Below, in pieces: positions 1 to 7,869 of a DNA stretch of 64,000 nucleotides. The stretch is from Solemya velum gill symbiont (lineage in GTDB: Bacteria; Pseudomonadota; Gammaproteobacteria; Chromatiales; Chromatiaceae): the NCBI RefSeq assembly GCF_000787395.1, contig NZ_JRAA01000001.1:744001-808000 (forward strand). Reading direction: 5' to 3'. Each line of letters starts with the position of its first letter. The stretch's first letter is position 1. The notes under the pieces were generated by a model. That model was given only the letters and a program-made list of their open reading frames with translations. It did no database searches and had not been told where the DNA came from. The translations under genes were made by a program, and so were the position numbers.

Positions 1-42
1 GAAACCCTGCTCTTTTCTGACCTGTTTGTTTACGTCTTTCAT
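1..42 (-). CDS. pilA: Type IV pilin, N-terminal leader only (partial, runs off left edge)
   Basis: Reading leftward from an ATG at 42 gives 14 codons, MKDVNKQVRKEQGF, before the window ends. This has the form of a class III prepilin leader: short, rich in Lys and Arg, ending in Gly then Phe, the site cut and N-methylated by PilD. An AAGGGG ribosome site lies 9 bases before the ATG. The gene is divergent from pilBCD, as pilA is in Pseudomonas. The product would be the major pilus subunit, or less likely a minor pilin. The hydrophobic helix that should follow lies outside the window, so the identity rests on the leader and the neighbours. Confidence 0.72.
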   Translation of the reverse strand, partial: MKDVNKQVRKEQGF

Positions 43-99
43 TTGAATAAACCCCTTGTTTAAGTATTTCAATATCTTAGTTTCAGCATGATGAGTCTC

Positions 100-117
100 A
101 AGCATCACCACTGCCTA
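100..117 (-). promoter_or_regulatory. Candidate sigma-54 promoter for pilA
   Basis: On the minus strand GG and GC are separated by exactly 10 bases, within AGGCAGTGGTGATGCT. The sigma-54 consensus is TGGCAC, five bases, TTGCW. GGCA and TGCT match; the base before GG, the sixth base of the -24 element and the first T of -12 do not. The predicted start lies near 90, giving a leader of about 48 bases. In Pseudomonas pilA is transcribed by RpoN under PilSR; that is family knowledge. Confidence 0.45.
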
Positions 118-306
118 TATTGTTGATTATGGACATCCAACACCACTGGAGTCAACAAAAGTTCTCATCCGGAGCGCCTTCGACCAAAAAACCAGTCAAA
201 TCAATGCTCCCATAAACTTTAGTCTAGCATAATATATAATGTTCAATGCAATAAGAAAGATTCTGTTTTAATTTTTTAATCCGACATTCCTAACAGTGGA
301 AATATG

Positions 307-326
307 CAGGTTAATGCATTAACCTG
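307..326. repeat. Perfect 20-bp palindrome in the pilB leader
   Basis: CAGGTTAATG is followed directly by its reverse complement CATTAACCTG. The palindrome ends 72 bases before the pilB ATG and downstream of the TATAAT at 235-240. A gapless 10+10 dyad suits a dimeric repressor better than an RNA hairpin, because no loop is available. No binding protein can be named from the sequence. Confidence 0.6.
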
Positions 327-398
327 AACACTAGGCATGTAAAGAGATTCCGGCATCTCAACAATCTCCGGTAACACCGTTTAAGTACAGGAAAAACC

Positions 399-2096
399 AT
401 GGCACTGACTGGACTGGTAAAACATCTGCATAAACGCGGACTCATAAACAAAGAGGACGCAGAAAAACTAATCGAAGAATCACGCCAGACAGACACATCC
501 CAGGTTTCACTGCTACTCAAGTCCGATGACTTTACCCCTCGAAAAATCAGTCTTCTGATCTCGGATGCCTACAGCCTGCCTTTTCTCGATCTGGACTCCA
601 TCATTGTTCAGGATATGCCTCTCAACCTTCTGCCCGAGGAGTTCATCCGTTCACGGCGCGTGATGCCGCTGCACCAGCACGGAAGAACCCTCTTTATAGG
701 TATTACAGATCCTGTCTCACTTGAGGCGATTGAGCAGATCTCCTTCAAGACCGCACTCTCGACCAGGCCGGTAGTCATTGACGATGATGCGATGAAAGCG
801 CTTCTCGACTCTGACATGTTCAAGGGTGATGAAGCAGCGTTCGACGCGCTCGATGCAGCCCATCTTGATAACATCGAATTCGACGCAGGTGAATCAGAGG
901 ACGATGAAGAAGAGCAGGTCTCTTACAGTGATGATACGCCTATCGTACGCTTCATTAACAAAATCCTCGTCGATGCAATCAACAGTGAAACCTCGGATAT
1001 TCACTTTGAACCATACGAAAAGTTTTACCGTATCCGCTACCGTCAGGATGGCGTTTTGCGTGAAGTCGGCAGACCCCCTATCACAACTGGCGCACGGCTT
1101 TCATCACGCCTGAAAATCATGGCAAGGCTCAACATCACGGAAAAACGCATCCCGCAGGATGGTCGTATCCGTTTGCACCTGTCGAAACACAGGTCGATCG
1201 ATTTTCGTGTCAATACCCTGCCTACTCTATATGGTGAGAAGGTCGTGCTGCGTATACTCGATCCAAGTACCGCCAAACTCGATATTGATATTCTCGGCAT
1301 GACAGATGAGCAAAACAAGCTCTACAGGGAAGCCATCGGGCGTCCATACGGCATGATCCTGGTCACGGGTCCTACCGGTAGTGGTAAAACCGTAACTCTC
1401 TACTCGGCGATGAACAAAATTAACAAACCCGGAACCAATATCTCTGCCGCAGAGGATCCGGTAGAAATCCCCCTGGCGGGGATTAACCAGGTCAATGTCA
1501 ACCCCAAGGTTGGCTTGACCTTTGCCAGTGCTCTGCGAGCATTCCTGCGTCAGGATCCGGATATCATCATGGTGGGTGAGATTCGTGATATTGAAACCGC
1601 CGAGATTGCCGTCAAGGCAGCACAAACAGGCCACCTGGTTTTTTCAACCCTGCATACTAATGACGCACCCCAGACCCTGACACGTCTAGCCAACATGGGA
1701 CTGCCGCCCTATAACATTGCCGCCTCGGTTCTGCTGATAATGGCACAGCGTCTCGTGCGCGTCCTCTGCCCACACTGCAAGGAACCCGAGAGCCTGCCTG
1801 ATGAAGTTCTTCTCGAAGAAGGTTTCTCACTCGAGGACATCAAAAAGGGCATCAATCTTTTCAAAGCGGTCGGCTGTGACAAGTGTACCGAAGGCTATAA
1901 CAGTCGTACCGGTATCTTCCAGCTTCTGCCTGTCAACGAGGCGATGCAGAAGATGATTCTTGAAGGCGGTACAACATTGGAGCTGGATGAACTGGCTGAA
2001 ACCCAGGGTGTATGGAACCTGCGTCGTTCCGGCCTTGAGAAGATCAAGCAGGGATTCACCAGTCTCGAAGAAATCAACCGCGTCACCCTGGATTAA
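399..2096 (+). CDS. pilB: Type IV pilus extension ATPase PilB
   Basis: Cytoplasmic hexameric ATPase that drives pilin polymerisation through PilC. The 565-residue length is normal for PilB. The N-terminal third matches the GspE/MshEN domain. The Walker A motif GPTGSGKT starts at residue 324, followed by the Asp box and the VGEIRDIETAEIA segment. Four cysteines in two CxxC pairs (457, 460, 493, 496) form the family zinc site. The stop is 8 bases before pilC, and pilB-pilC-pilD-coaE read as one operon. The ATG has a moderate AGGA site (ACAGGAAAAACC) before it. Confidence 0.97.
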   Translation: MALTGLVKHLHKRGLINKEDAEKLIEESRQTDTSQVSLLLKSDDFTPRKISLLISDAYSLPFLDLDSIIVQDMPLNLLPEEFIRSRRVMPLHQHGRTLFIGITDPVSLEAIEQISFKTALSTRPVVIDDDAMKALLDSDMFKGDEAAFDALDAAHLDNIEFDAGESEDDEEEQVSYSDDTPIVRFINKILVDAINSETSDIHFEPYEKFYRIRYRQDGVLREVGRPPITTGARLSSRLKIMARLNITEKRIPQDGRIRLHLSKHRSIDFRVNTLPTLYGEKVVLRILDPSTAKLDIDILGMTDEQNKLYREAIGRPYGMILVTGPTGSGKTVTLYSAMNKINKPGTNISAAEDPVEIPLAGINQVNVNPKVGLTFASALRAFLRQDPDIIMVGEIRDIETAEIAVKAAQTGHLVFSTLHTNDAPQTLTRLANMGLPPYNIAASVLLIMAQRLVRVLCPHCKEPESLPDEVLLEEGFSLEDIKKGINLFKAVGCDKCTEGYNSRTGIFQLLPVNEAMQKMILEGGTTLELDELAETQGVWNLRRSGLEKIKQGFTSLEEINRVTLD

Positions 2097-2104
2097 TAAC
2101 AAGC

Positions 2105-3358
2105 ATGGCAAAACAACCGAAAGACTCCCAATCTCCCGTCAAGACAGTAGAAATAAAGACCTACAAGTGGGACGGGAGAGACAGTCGGGGAAAAAAAGTT
2201 TCAGGCGAAGTACAGGCAAAGGACCTCAAGCAGGCCAATGCCCAGCTGCGCAAACAGAACGTAACCCCTAACAAGCTCAGTATCAAGAAAGATACACTTC
2301 TGACCAAGCTCTCTGAAAAGTCCATCAAGAGCAGGGACATCACTTTCTTCACGCGCCAGTTATCCACCATGATTGATGCCGGTGTTCCATTGGTACAAGG
2401 CCTGTCAATCATCGCAGGCAGCCATGATAACCCCTTGTTCAAACGCATGGTCGACAGCTTGCGTACAGAGATCGAGAGTGGCTCGACTCTCTCAGATAGT
2501 ATGACCCATTTCCCGAAATATTTTGATACGCTCTACATCAACCTGATCAAGGTCGGTGAGGATGCAGGTATTCTCGAAGAGGTGCTGCGGAAACTGGCTG
2601 ACTACCGGGAAAAAACCGAAAGCCTGAAAGCCAAGGTCAAGAAAGCAATGATCTACCCGGCAGCGGTCATCACTGTCGCTATTACCGTAACCACGATCAT
2701 CCTGATCTATGTTATCCCGCAGTTTGAGAAAATCTTTACATCTGCAGGGACCAATCTACCTCTCCTCACCCGGGTCGTTATCAACGCCTCCCATATCATG
2801 GCCGAATATGGATGGTTAATGCTGATCGGCATCGCCACGATGTTCATTCTTTTCATCAGGTCATGGAAACGCTCTCCAAAGTTTCAGCGAACCGTTGGTC
2901 GCCTGCTGTTGAAAATGCCAGTACTTGGCGAGATCATGCTGAACTCCTCGCTCGCACGTTTTTCCCGTACGCTGGCGACAACGCTTGCCGCAGGTGTACC
3001 CATCGTCAAATCTCTTGTTTCAGTTTCCGGGGCAACAGGCAACGCTGTGTTCACGGATGCCGTCCTGCGTATGCGTGACAGTGTATCCACCGGTCAAACA
3101 CTCAACTTTGCCATGACCCAGGAACCGCTCTTCCCGAACCTGATGCGACAGATGATTGCCATCGGTGAAGAGACAGGTGCTCTCGAGTCACTGCTTGGGA
3201 AAATAGCTGACTATTACGACGAGGCTGTTGATAACGCGGTTGATTCTCTCAACAGCCTGCTCGAACCATTAATCATTGTCGTTCTCGGTGTTATCGTCGG
3301 TACCCTGGTTATTGCCATGTACATGCCGATCTTCCAGTTCGGTAATGTTGTCGGATAA
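2105..3358 (+). CDS. pilC: Type IV pilus inner-membrane platform protein PilC
   Basis: Polytopic platform protein of the GspF/PilC family that couples the PilB and PilT motors to pilin assembly. At 417 residues it is of usual length. It has two homologous T2SSF domains: the first runs about 75-200 and ends in a transmembrane helix, the second about 280-400 with the matching DAGVPL/AAGVPI and IGEETGALE motifs. A third helix lies near 225-245. The cytoplasmic N-terminus is Lys-rich. It starts 8 bases after pilB and ends 18 bases before pilD. Confidence 0.97.
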   Translation: MAKQPKDSQSPVKTVEIKTYKWDGRDSRGKKVSGEVQAKDLKQANAQLRKQNVTPNKLSIKKDTLLTKLSEKSIKSRDITFFTRQLSTMIDAGVPLVQGLSIIAGSHDNPLFKRMVDSLRTEIESGSTLSDSMTHFPKYFDTLYINLIKVGEDAGILEEVLRKLADYREKTESLKAKVKKAMIYPAAVITVAITVTTIILIYVIPQFEKIFTSAGTNLPLLTRVVINASHIMAEYGWLMLIGIATMFILFIRSWKRSPKFQRTVGRLLLKMPVLGEIMLNSSLARFSRTLATTLAAGVPIVKSLVSVSGATGNAVFTDAVLRMRDSVSTGQTLNFAMTQEPLFPNLMRQMIAIGEETGALESLLGKIADYYDEAVDNAVDSLNSLLEPLIIVVLGVIVGTLVIAMYMPIFQFGNVVG

Positions 3359-3376
3359 CAGGACTGAATTGGACTG

Positions 3377-4243
3377 ATGCAGGATTTACAACTTGTGCCA
3401 TTGCCACTCATCCTGGTATTTGCCTGCATCATAGGACTACTGGTTGGCAGCTTTCTGAATGTTCTGATCCTGCGCTTGCCAGCAAGGATGAAATACAGCT
3501 GGAGACAGGAGTGCGAGGAGTTTCTTGGCAAAGAAGTATCAACAGAGGATGAACCACCAGGGATCATTCTGCCCGCTTCGCACTGCCCGACATGTAAGAC
3601 CCGGATCAAGCCCTGGCACAACATACCAGTCATCAGTTACCTGCTGCTACGTGGCAAATGCCACACTTGCAACACATCGATCAGCCTGCGCTATCCTTTC
3701 ATCGAGCTTCTGACTGGCCTGCTGACGCTTTACGCAATCATCCACTTTGGAGTAACTGCACAGGCACTCGCCGCGATTATTCTTGTCTGGGCATTGATCG
3801 CCCTGACTTTTATCGACATCGATGAGCAGTTACTGCCCGACAGCATCACGCTTCCGTTAGTCTGGCTCGGTCTGTTTATCAACACCCAGTCCCTGTTTGC
3901 ATCACCAGTCGATGCCATCTATGGAGCCGTTTTCGCCTACCTGCTGCTCTGGAGTATCTACCACCTGTTTCGACTGGTTACCGGCAAGGATGGCATGGGC
4001 TTCGGAGACTTCAAACTCCTCAGCCTGTTTGGCGCCTGGTTTGGCTGGCAACTACTGCCGCAGATACTGATCATCTCATCACTTTCCGGAGTACTGGGAG
4101 CTGTCATCCTAATGCTTGCCGGCAAGGCGCGCATGGGCAAAGCTCTGCCCTTCGGCCCCTACCTTGCACTCGGCGGACTCATCGCGCTCTTCTGGGGCAA
4201 CGAGATCAATACCTGGTACCTTGGCATCTCGGGCCTCGCCTAG
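3377..4243 (+). CDS. pilD: Prepilin peptidase / N-methyltransferase PilD
   Basis: Inner-membrane aspartic protease that removes the prepilin leader after Gly and N-methylates the new Phe. It has both domains. The N-terminal cytoplasmic loop carries the zinc-binding CxxC pairs at C70/C73 and C95/C98. The peptidase part has the catalytic aspartates in FIDIDEQLLPD (D149) and GFGDFKLL (D211). At 288 residues and about eight membrane helices it is full length. Its expected substrate is the pilin whose leader lies at 1-42. Confidence 0.97.
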   Translation: MQDLQLVPLPLILVFACIIGLLVGSFLNVLILRLPARMKYSWRQECEEFLGKEVSTEDEPPGIILPASHCPTCKTRIKPWHNIPVISYLLLRGKCHTCNTSISLRYPFIELLTGLLTLYAIIHFGVTAQALAAIILVWALIALTFIDIDEQLLPDSITLPLVWLGLFINTQSLFASPVDAIYGAVFAYLLLWSIYHLFRLVTGKDGMGFGDFKLLSLFGAWFGWQLLPQILIISSLSGVLGAVILMLAGKARMGKALPFGPYLALGGLIALFWGNEINTWYLGISGLA

Positions 4244-4244
4244 C

Positions 4245-4853
4245 ATGTTGCGTGTCGCACTGACTGGCGGCATTGCCAGCGGAAAATCTGTTGTCACCGA
4301 CCTGTTCGAAAAACTCGGCGCTGAAGTTATTGATACGGACCTTATCAGCAGGGAACTGGTAGAACCCGGCAATCCACTGCTGAAACAGATTTGCGAACTC
4401 TTTGGTGAAGATATCCTTGATGAGTCACAGGCACTCGACCGAGCCAAGCTGCGTCAACGTATTTTCAATAACAACGAGGAACGAATCGCCCTGGAGGAGT
4501 TACTCCACCCTGCGATCAGGCAGCGTGTCTATGAACGCATTGCCGAATCCGACGCAGACTATGTCATTGTCGCCATCCCTCTTCTGACAGAAACCCGCTA
4601 TCCGTACGAGCTTGATCGCATTCTTGTCGTTGACGCACCACGACAGCAACAACTGGAACGACTGGTTGAACGCGACAAATTATCCGGTGAAGCTGCCAAA
4701 AAAATGGTTGAAGCACAGTCGGACCGGGAAGTTCGGCTTGCAGTTGCAGACGATATCATCACGAATGATGACAGTATCTATGCACTGAAGCAGAAGGTTG
4801 AGGAGTTGCACAAACACTACACCCAACTAAGCCAAGCGACCACAAGTGAATAA
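4245..4853 (+). CDS. coaE: Dephospho-CoA kinase CoaE
   Basis: Last step of coenzyme A synthesis: ATP-dependent phosphorylation of the 3'-hydroxyl of dephospho-CoA. The P-loop GGIASGKS spans residues 8-15 and the product is 202 residues, the family length. I chose the ATG at 4245, two bases after the pilD stop, because the protein then begins MLRVALTGG as family members do. An upstream in-frame start at 4116 would add 43 residues that only read through pilD out of frame. Linkage to pilD and zapD is standard in gammaproteobacteria. Confidence 0.96.
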   Translation: MLRVALTGGIASGKSVVTDLFEKLGAEVIDTDLISRELVEPGNPLLKQICELFGEDILDESQALDRAKLRQRIFNNNEERIALEELLHPAIRQRVYERIAESDADYVIVAIPLLTETRYPYELDRILVVDAPRQQQLERLVERDKLSGEAAKKMVEAQSDREVRLAVADDIITNDDSIYALKQKVEELHKHYTQLSQATTSE

Positions 4854-4926
4854 GGCCGCTTTTATTTAGGGAATAAATCGAGCACAATAGCTATGACAGG
4901 ACTACAATCAGGATACTGCTGAACAA

Positions 4927-5697
4927 GTGGCAAAGAATATTACATTCGAACATCCTCTCAACGAGCGCACGCGTCTGTTGCTGCGACTTGCGCACCTGTT
5001 CGACCAGCTCTCAGCATTCCAGCCACGTGAGGAGCAGGTTGATTCGCGCGTTGCAGTCAATGTTCTGTTACAAATCTCTTCAATTCTTTCCCGTTCGGAT
5101 ATCAAGTCAGAAGTCATTAAAGAGCTTGAGCGCCACATGACTAACCTGGTGCGCATCAGCCAACACTCTGATGTCGACATGAGCCGCCTGGACTCTGTTG
5201 TCAGCCAGCTCGAAAATAACCTCAGCGGACTTCACAACATCTCCTGCCAGCTCGGACAGGAGCTACGTGATCACGAATTACTTAAATCGATAACGCAGAG
5301 AACCTCAATACCGGGCGGGAGCTGTGACTTTGATATGCCTGTTTATAACCTCTGGCTACAGCAAAGCGCACAAGTACGCTGTAAGCAGTTGAAGGAATGG
5401 ATGGCCCCTCTTGAACCATTGCAGAATTCTGCAGCCCTTCTTATTGACCTGATCAGGACCAGCAGCAGACCTGTCAAGGAAGTTGCCGAACAGGGATTCT
5501 TCCCGCAATCACTCGACAGGAAAACACCAGTGCAGATGCTGCGCGTAACCATACCCGTCAAACTGGGACTGATTGCTGAAGTCAGTGGTGGGAAGCACAG
5601 ATTCAGCGTACGTTTTCTGAAAGTGGACAGCTTTAAGGATCGCCCTACACAAACAACTGAATCAGTTCCCTTTGAGTTAACCAAGTGCGTCTTCTAG
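4927..5697 (+). CDS. zapD: Cell division protein ZapD
   Basis: Cytosolic FtsZ-associated protein (formerly YacF) that cross-links FtsZ filaments. The N-terminus ITFEHPLNERTRLLLRLAHL is the family signature, and the 256-residue length is typical. The start is a GTG. In enterics coaE-zapD is followed by yacG; no yacG is seen here. The last 21 bases overlap the end of the convergent MutT-ThiE gene, so the two 3' ends share DNA. Confidence 0.95.
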   Translation: MAKNITFEHPLNERTRLLLRLAHLFDQLSAFQPREEQVDSRVAVNVLLQISSILSRSDIKSEVIKELERHMTNLVRISQHSDVDMSRLDSVVSQLENNLSGLHNISCQLGQELRDHELLKSITQRTSIPGGSCDFDMPVYNLWLQQSAQVRCKQLKEWMAPLEPLQNSAALLIDLIRTSSRPVKEVAEQGFFPQSLDRKTPVQMLRVTIPVKLGLIAEVSGGKHRFSVRFLKVDSFKDRPTQTTESVPFELTKCVF

Positions 5698-6627
5698 AAC
5701 AGGCCAAATCCCACTGATACCTGCGATACCCTGGGCACCTGCCTGCCATGCCCGTTCAATGTCAGACTCACTCATACCACCTAGCGCATAAACCGGCATG
5801 GTGACATTTTCAGTCATTTGACCAAACATGTCCCAGCCCAGTGGTGCTGCATGTGGATGCGACAGCGTTCTCTGCACCGGCGAGAGTGTGACGAAATCGA
5901 CATTCAGCACAACCGCCTGCATGAGTTCTTCATGCGTATGACAAGAGGCAGCAACCATTTGGGCAGATGACAATGGACGCTGGTCGAGCGCCATCAGGTC
6001 AGCCGCGCGCAGATGCACACCGCAGCCAAGCTCATCAGCCATCCCAACCTCTTTAACCAATAGGGCAAGTTCTGTATAGCGATCCAACAGCTGTTGTGCA
6101 ATCTCGATCACTTGCGCGTGACTGTGTTCAAGCAGGCGCAGCTGTAACAGAATCAGCTCCTGCCGGGGTACTTTTGCGGCGATGAAATCAAGACGCCGCA
6201 TCAATTCAACACGATCAATACCAGGCGGAGTCACCAGGTAGCGGGAGGGCAATTCTAACGCTGTGACAATTGGCTTGTCGGCTGGAGGCAATGGATAGCG
6301 TGCAAGGGAATCAGGCTCAACCCAGGCAATCTCCTGCCCTTCCCGCCCGGACGCCTCACCGTGCCACCGATCAACAAGATGAACATCGAGCAGCACTTCA
6401 CGATCAAGATACGCATGCCTGACCTGTATCAGGGGACGGTGGGTCTCAACCAGGATGCCAAGCTCCTCGTCAATCTCGCGCTTGAGGCCATCCGCAAGGG
6501 ATTCGCCAGGTTCAAGCTTGCCGCCGGGAAATTCCCATAACCCGCCGAGATGCTTATCATCAGGGCGACGCGACAGCAAGATACGTCCTGCCTGATCACG
6601 GATAACTGCTACAGAAACATGTAGCAT
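5677..6627 (-). CDS. Nudix hydrolase (MutT-like) fused to a ThiE-like domain
   Basis: Residues 1-130 form a MutT-type Nudix domain. The Nudix box runs from G36 to I58 (GGKLEPGE, then REIDEELGI), expected to hydrolyse 8-oxo-dGTP and clean the nucleotide pool. Residues about 140-316 resemble thiamine-phosphate synthase, a TIM barrel, with GCGVHLRAADL and YALGGMSESDIERAWQAGAQGIAGISG. This fusion is common in gammaproteobacteria; whether the second domain makes thiamine phosphate is not established by sequence. It sits in the mutT position next to secA and argJ. Confidence 0.9.
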   Translation of the reverse strand: MLHVSVAVIRDQAGRILLSRRPDDKHLGGLWEFPGGKLEPGESLADGLKREIDEELGILVETHRPLIQVRHAYLDREVLLDVHLVDRWHGEASGREGQEIAWVEPDSLARYPLPPADKPIVTALELPSRYLVTPPGIDRVELMRRLDFIAAKVPRQELILLQLRLLEHSHAQVIEIAQQLLDRYTELALLVKEVGMADELGCGVHLRAADLMALDQRPLSSAQMVAASCHTHEELMQAVVLNVDFVTLSPVQRTLSHPHAAPLGWDMFGQMTENVTMPVYALGGMSESDIERAWQAGAQGIAGISGIWPVLEDALG

Positions 6628-6651
6628 GTGAATAGTGAGCGAGCGATCAAA

Positions 6652-7857
6652 TCAGCTTCGATACTCGGCATTGATCTTAACGTAGTCGAACGACAGGTCG
6701 CAGGTCAATACGAGACTACTCGCATCACCACGCCCCAGTTCAATATGAATGGTATAGGCATCCCTATCCATAACGGCTTGTCCTGCCTCCTCGGTATAAC
6801 CGGCATCACGCCCACCGCCTGACACAATCAGAACATCATCAAGCAGAATACGTACGGCATCGAGATCGAGCGCTTCAACACCCGCCCTGCCGACAGCCGC
6901 GAGGATTCGGCCCCAGTTCGGATCGCTGGCAAACATTGCCGTTTTGACTAATGGTGAATGCGCTACCGTGTAGGCAACATCCCTCGCCTCCTCAACACTT
7001 GCAGCACCGCTGACATGAATTTCGACCAGCTTGGTTGCACCTTCTCCATCCTTGACGATGGCTCTTGCGAGCTCCATGCAGACGTCGAGAACTGCGGAGC
7101 ACACGGTATTACCGGCGGAGCTTTCAAGGTCATCAACCACGACATCGCTACAGCCGGTTGCGATCAGGACGCAGGCGTCATTGGTCGAGGTATCACCATC
7201 GACAGTAATGCTGTTGAAACTTGGGGCGACCGCCTCATTGAGGCACTGCTGCAGCAACTCTTGCGGCATTCCTGCATCAGTTGCGACATAGGCAAGCATG
7301 GTTGCCATGTCCGGACGAATCATGCCAGAACCCTTTGCCATACCAGTGACTGTCACTTCGCTATCACCAACTTTGACTCTCCTGCTCACCAGCTTGGCGA
7401 CTGTATCAGTCGTCATGATAGCTTGTGACGCACGCTGCCAGCCTTCCTCTTGCAAGCCTTCAAGCAATGAAGGAACCGCTGCAGCAATTGCCTGCGTATT
7501 GAGATCTTCGCCAATTACGCCTGTTGAGAATGGTGCAACCTGGCTGAGTGCGCAGCCGGCGGCGGCTGCAAGTGACTTGCAGGATTCACGCGCTGCTCGC
7601 AGACCGTTATCGCCGGTTCCGGCATTGGCATTGCCGGAATTAACCAGCAGGTATCGCGGTGTACCAGCCTCAAGATGTTCACGCGCAACAGTTACGGGAG
7701 CAGCACAGAAGGCGTTGCGGGTAAAAACAGCAGCTATGCTGGCGTCATCAGCCAGCTCAATTGCAACCAGGTCATCGCGTCCACTGTAGCGAATACCTGC
7801 AGCAACACTTGCTAACCTGATACCTGCAACCGGGTAAACCTTGTCAGTGGCTGTCAT
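6652..7857 (-). CDS. argJ: Glutamate N-acetyltransferase / amino-acid acetyltransferase ArgJ
   Basis: Arginine biosynthesis enzyme that moves the acetyl group from N-acetylornithine to glutamate and, in bifunctional forms, also makes N-acetylglutamate from acetyl-CoA. The precursor self-cleaves before the Thr of the ATML motif, here T187 within MIRPDMATMLAYVATDA, giving alpha and beta chains. The upstream GMAKGSGMI is intact and the length of 401 residues is normal. It lies 12 bases downstream of secA and is probably co-transcribed with it. Confidence 0.96.
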   Translation of the reverse strand: MTATDKVYPVAGIRLASVAAGIRYSGRDDLVAIELADDASIAAVFTRNAFCAAPVTVAREHLEAGTPRYLLVNSGNANAGTGDNGLRAARESCKSLAAAAGCALSQVAPFSTGVIGEDLNTQAIAAAVPSLLEGLQEEGWQRASQAIMTTDTVAKLVSRRVKVGDSEVTVTGMAKGSGMIRPDMATMLAYVATDAGMPQELLQQCLNEAVAPSFNSITVDGDTSTNDACVLIATGCSDVVVDDLESSAGNTVCSAVLDVCMELARAIVKDGEGATKLVEIHVSGAASVEEARDVAYTVAHSPLVKTAMFASDPNWGRILAAVGRAGVEALDLDAVRILLDDVLIVSGGGRDAGYTEEAGQAVMDRDAYTIHIELGRGDASSLVLTCDLSFDYVKINAEYRS

Positions 7858-7869
7858 GCGCAGGCTTCC

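Larger units (their letters stand above)
43..398. other. Divergent pilA-pilB intergenic region
   Basis: This 356-base AT-rich stretch separates the pilin leader from pilB. It holds a sigma-54-like element on the minus strand (100-117), a TATAAT at 235-240 on the plus strand with no convincing -35 at the usual distance, and a perfect 20-bp palindrome at 307-326. I see no credible coding sequence in it. Confidence 0.7.

Noticed and set aside
4116-4244. N-terminal extension of CoaE
   Set aside because: It reads through pilD in another frame; the family start is the ATG at 4245.
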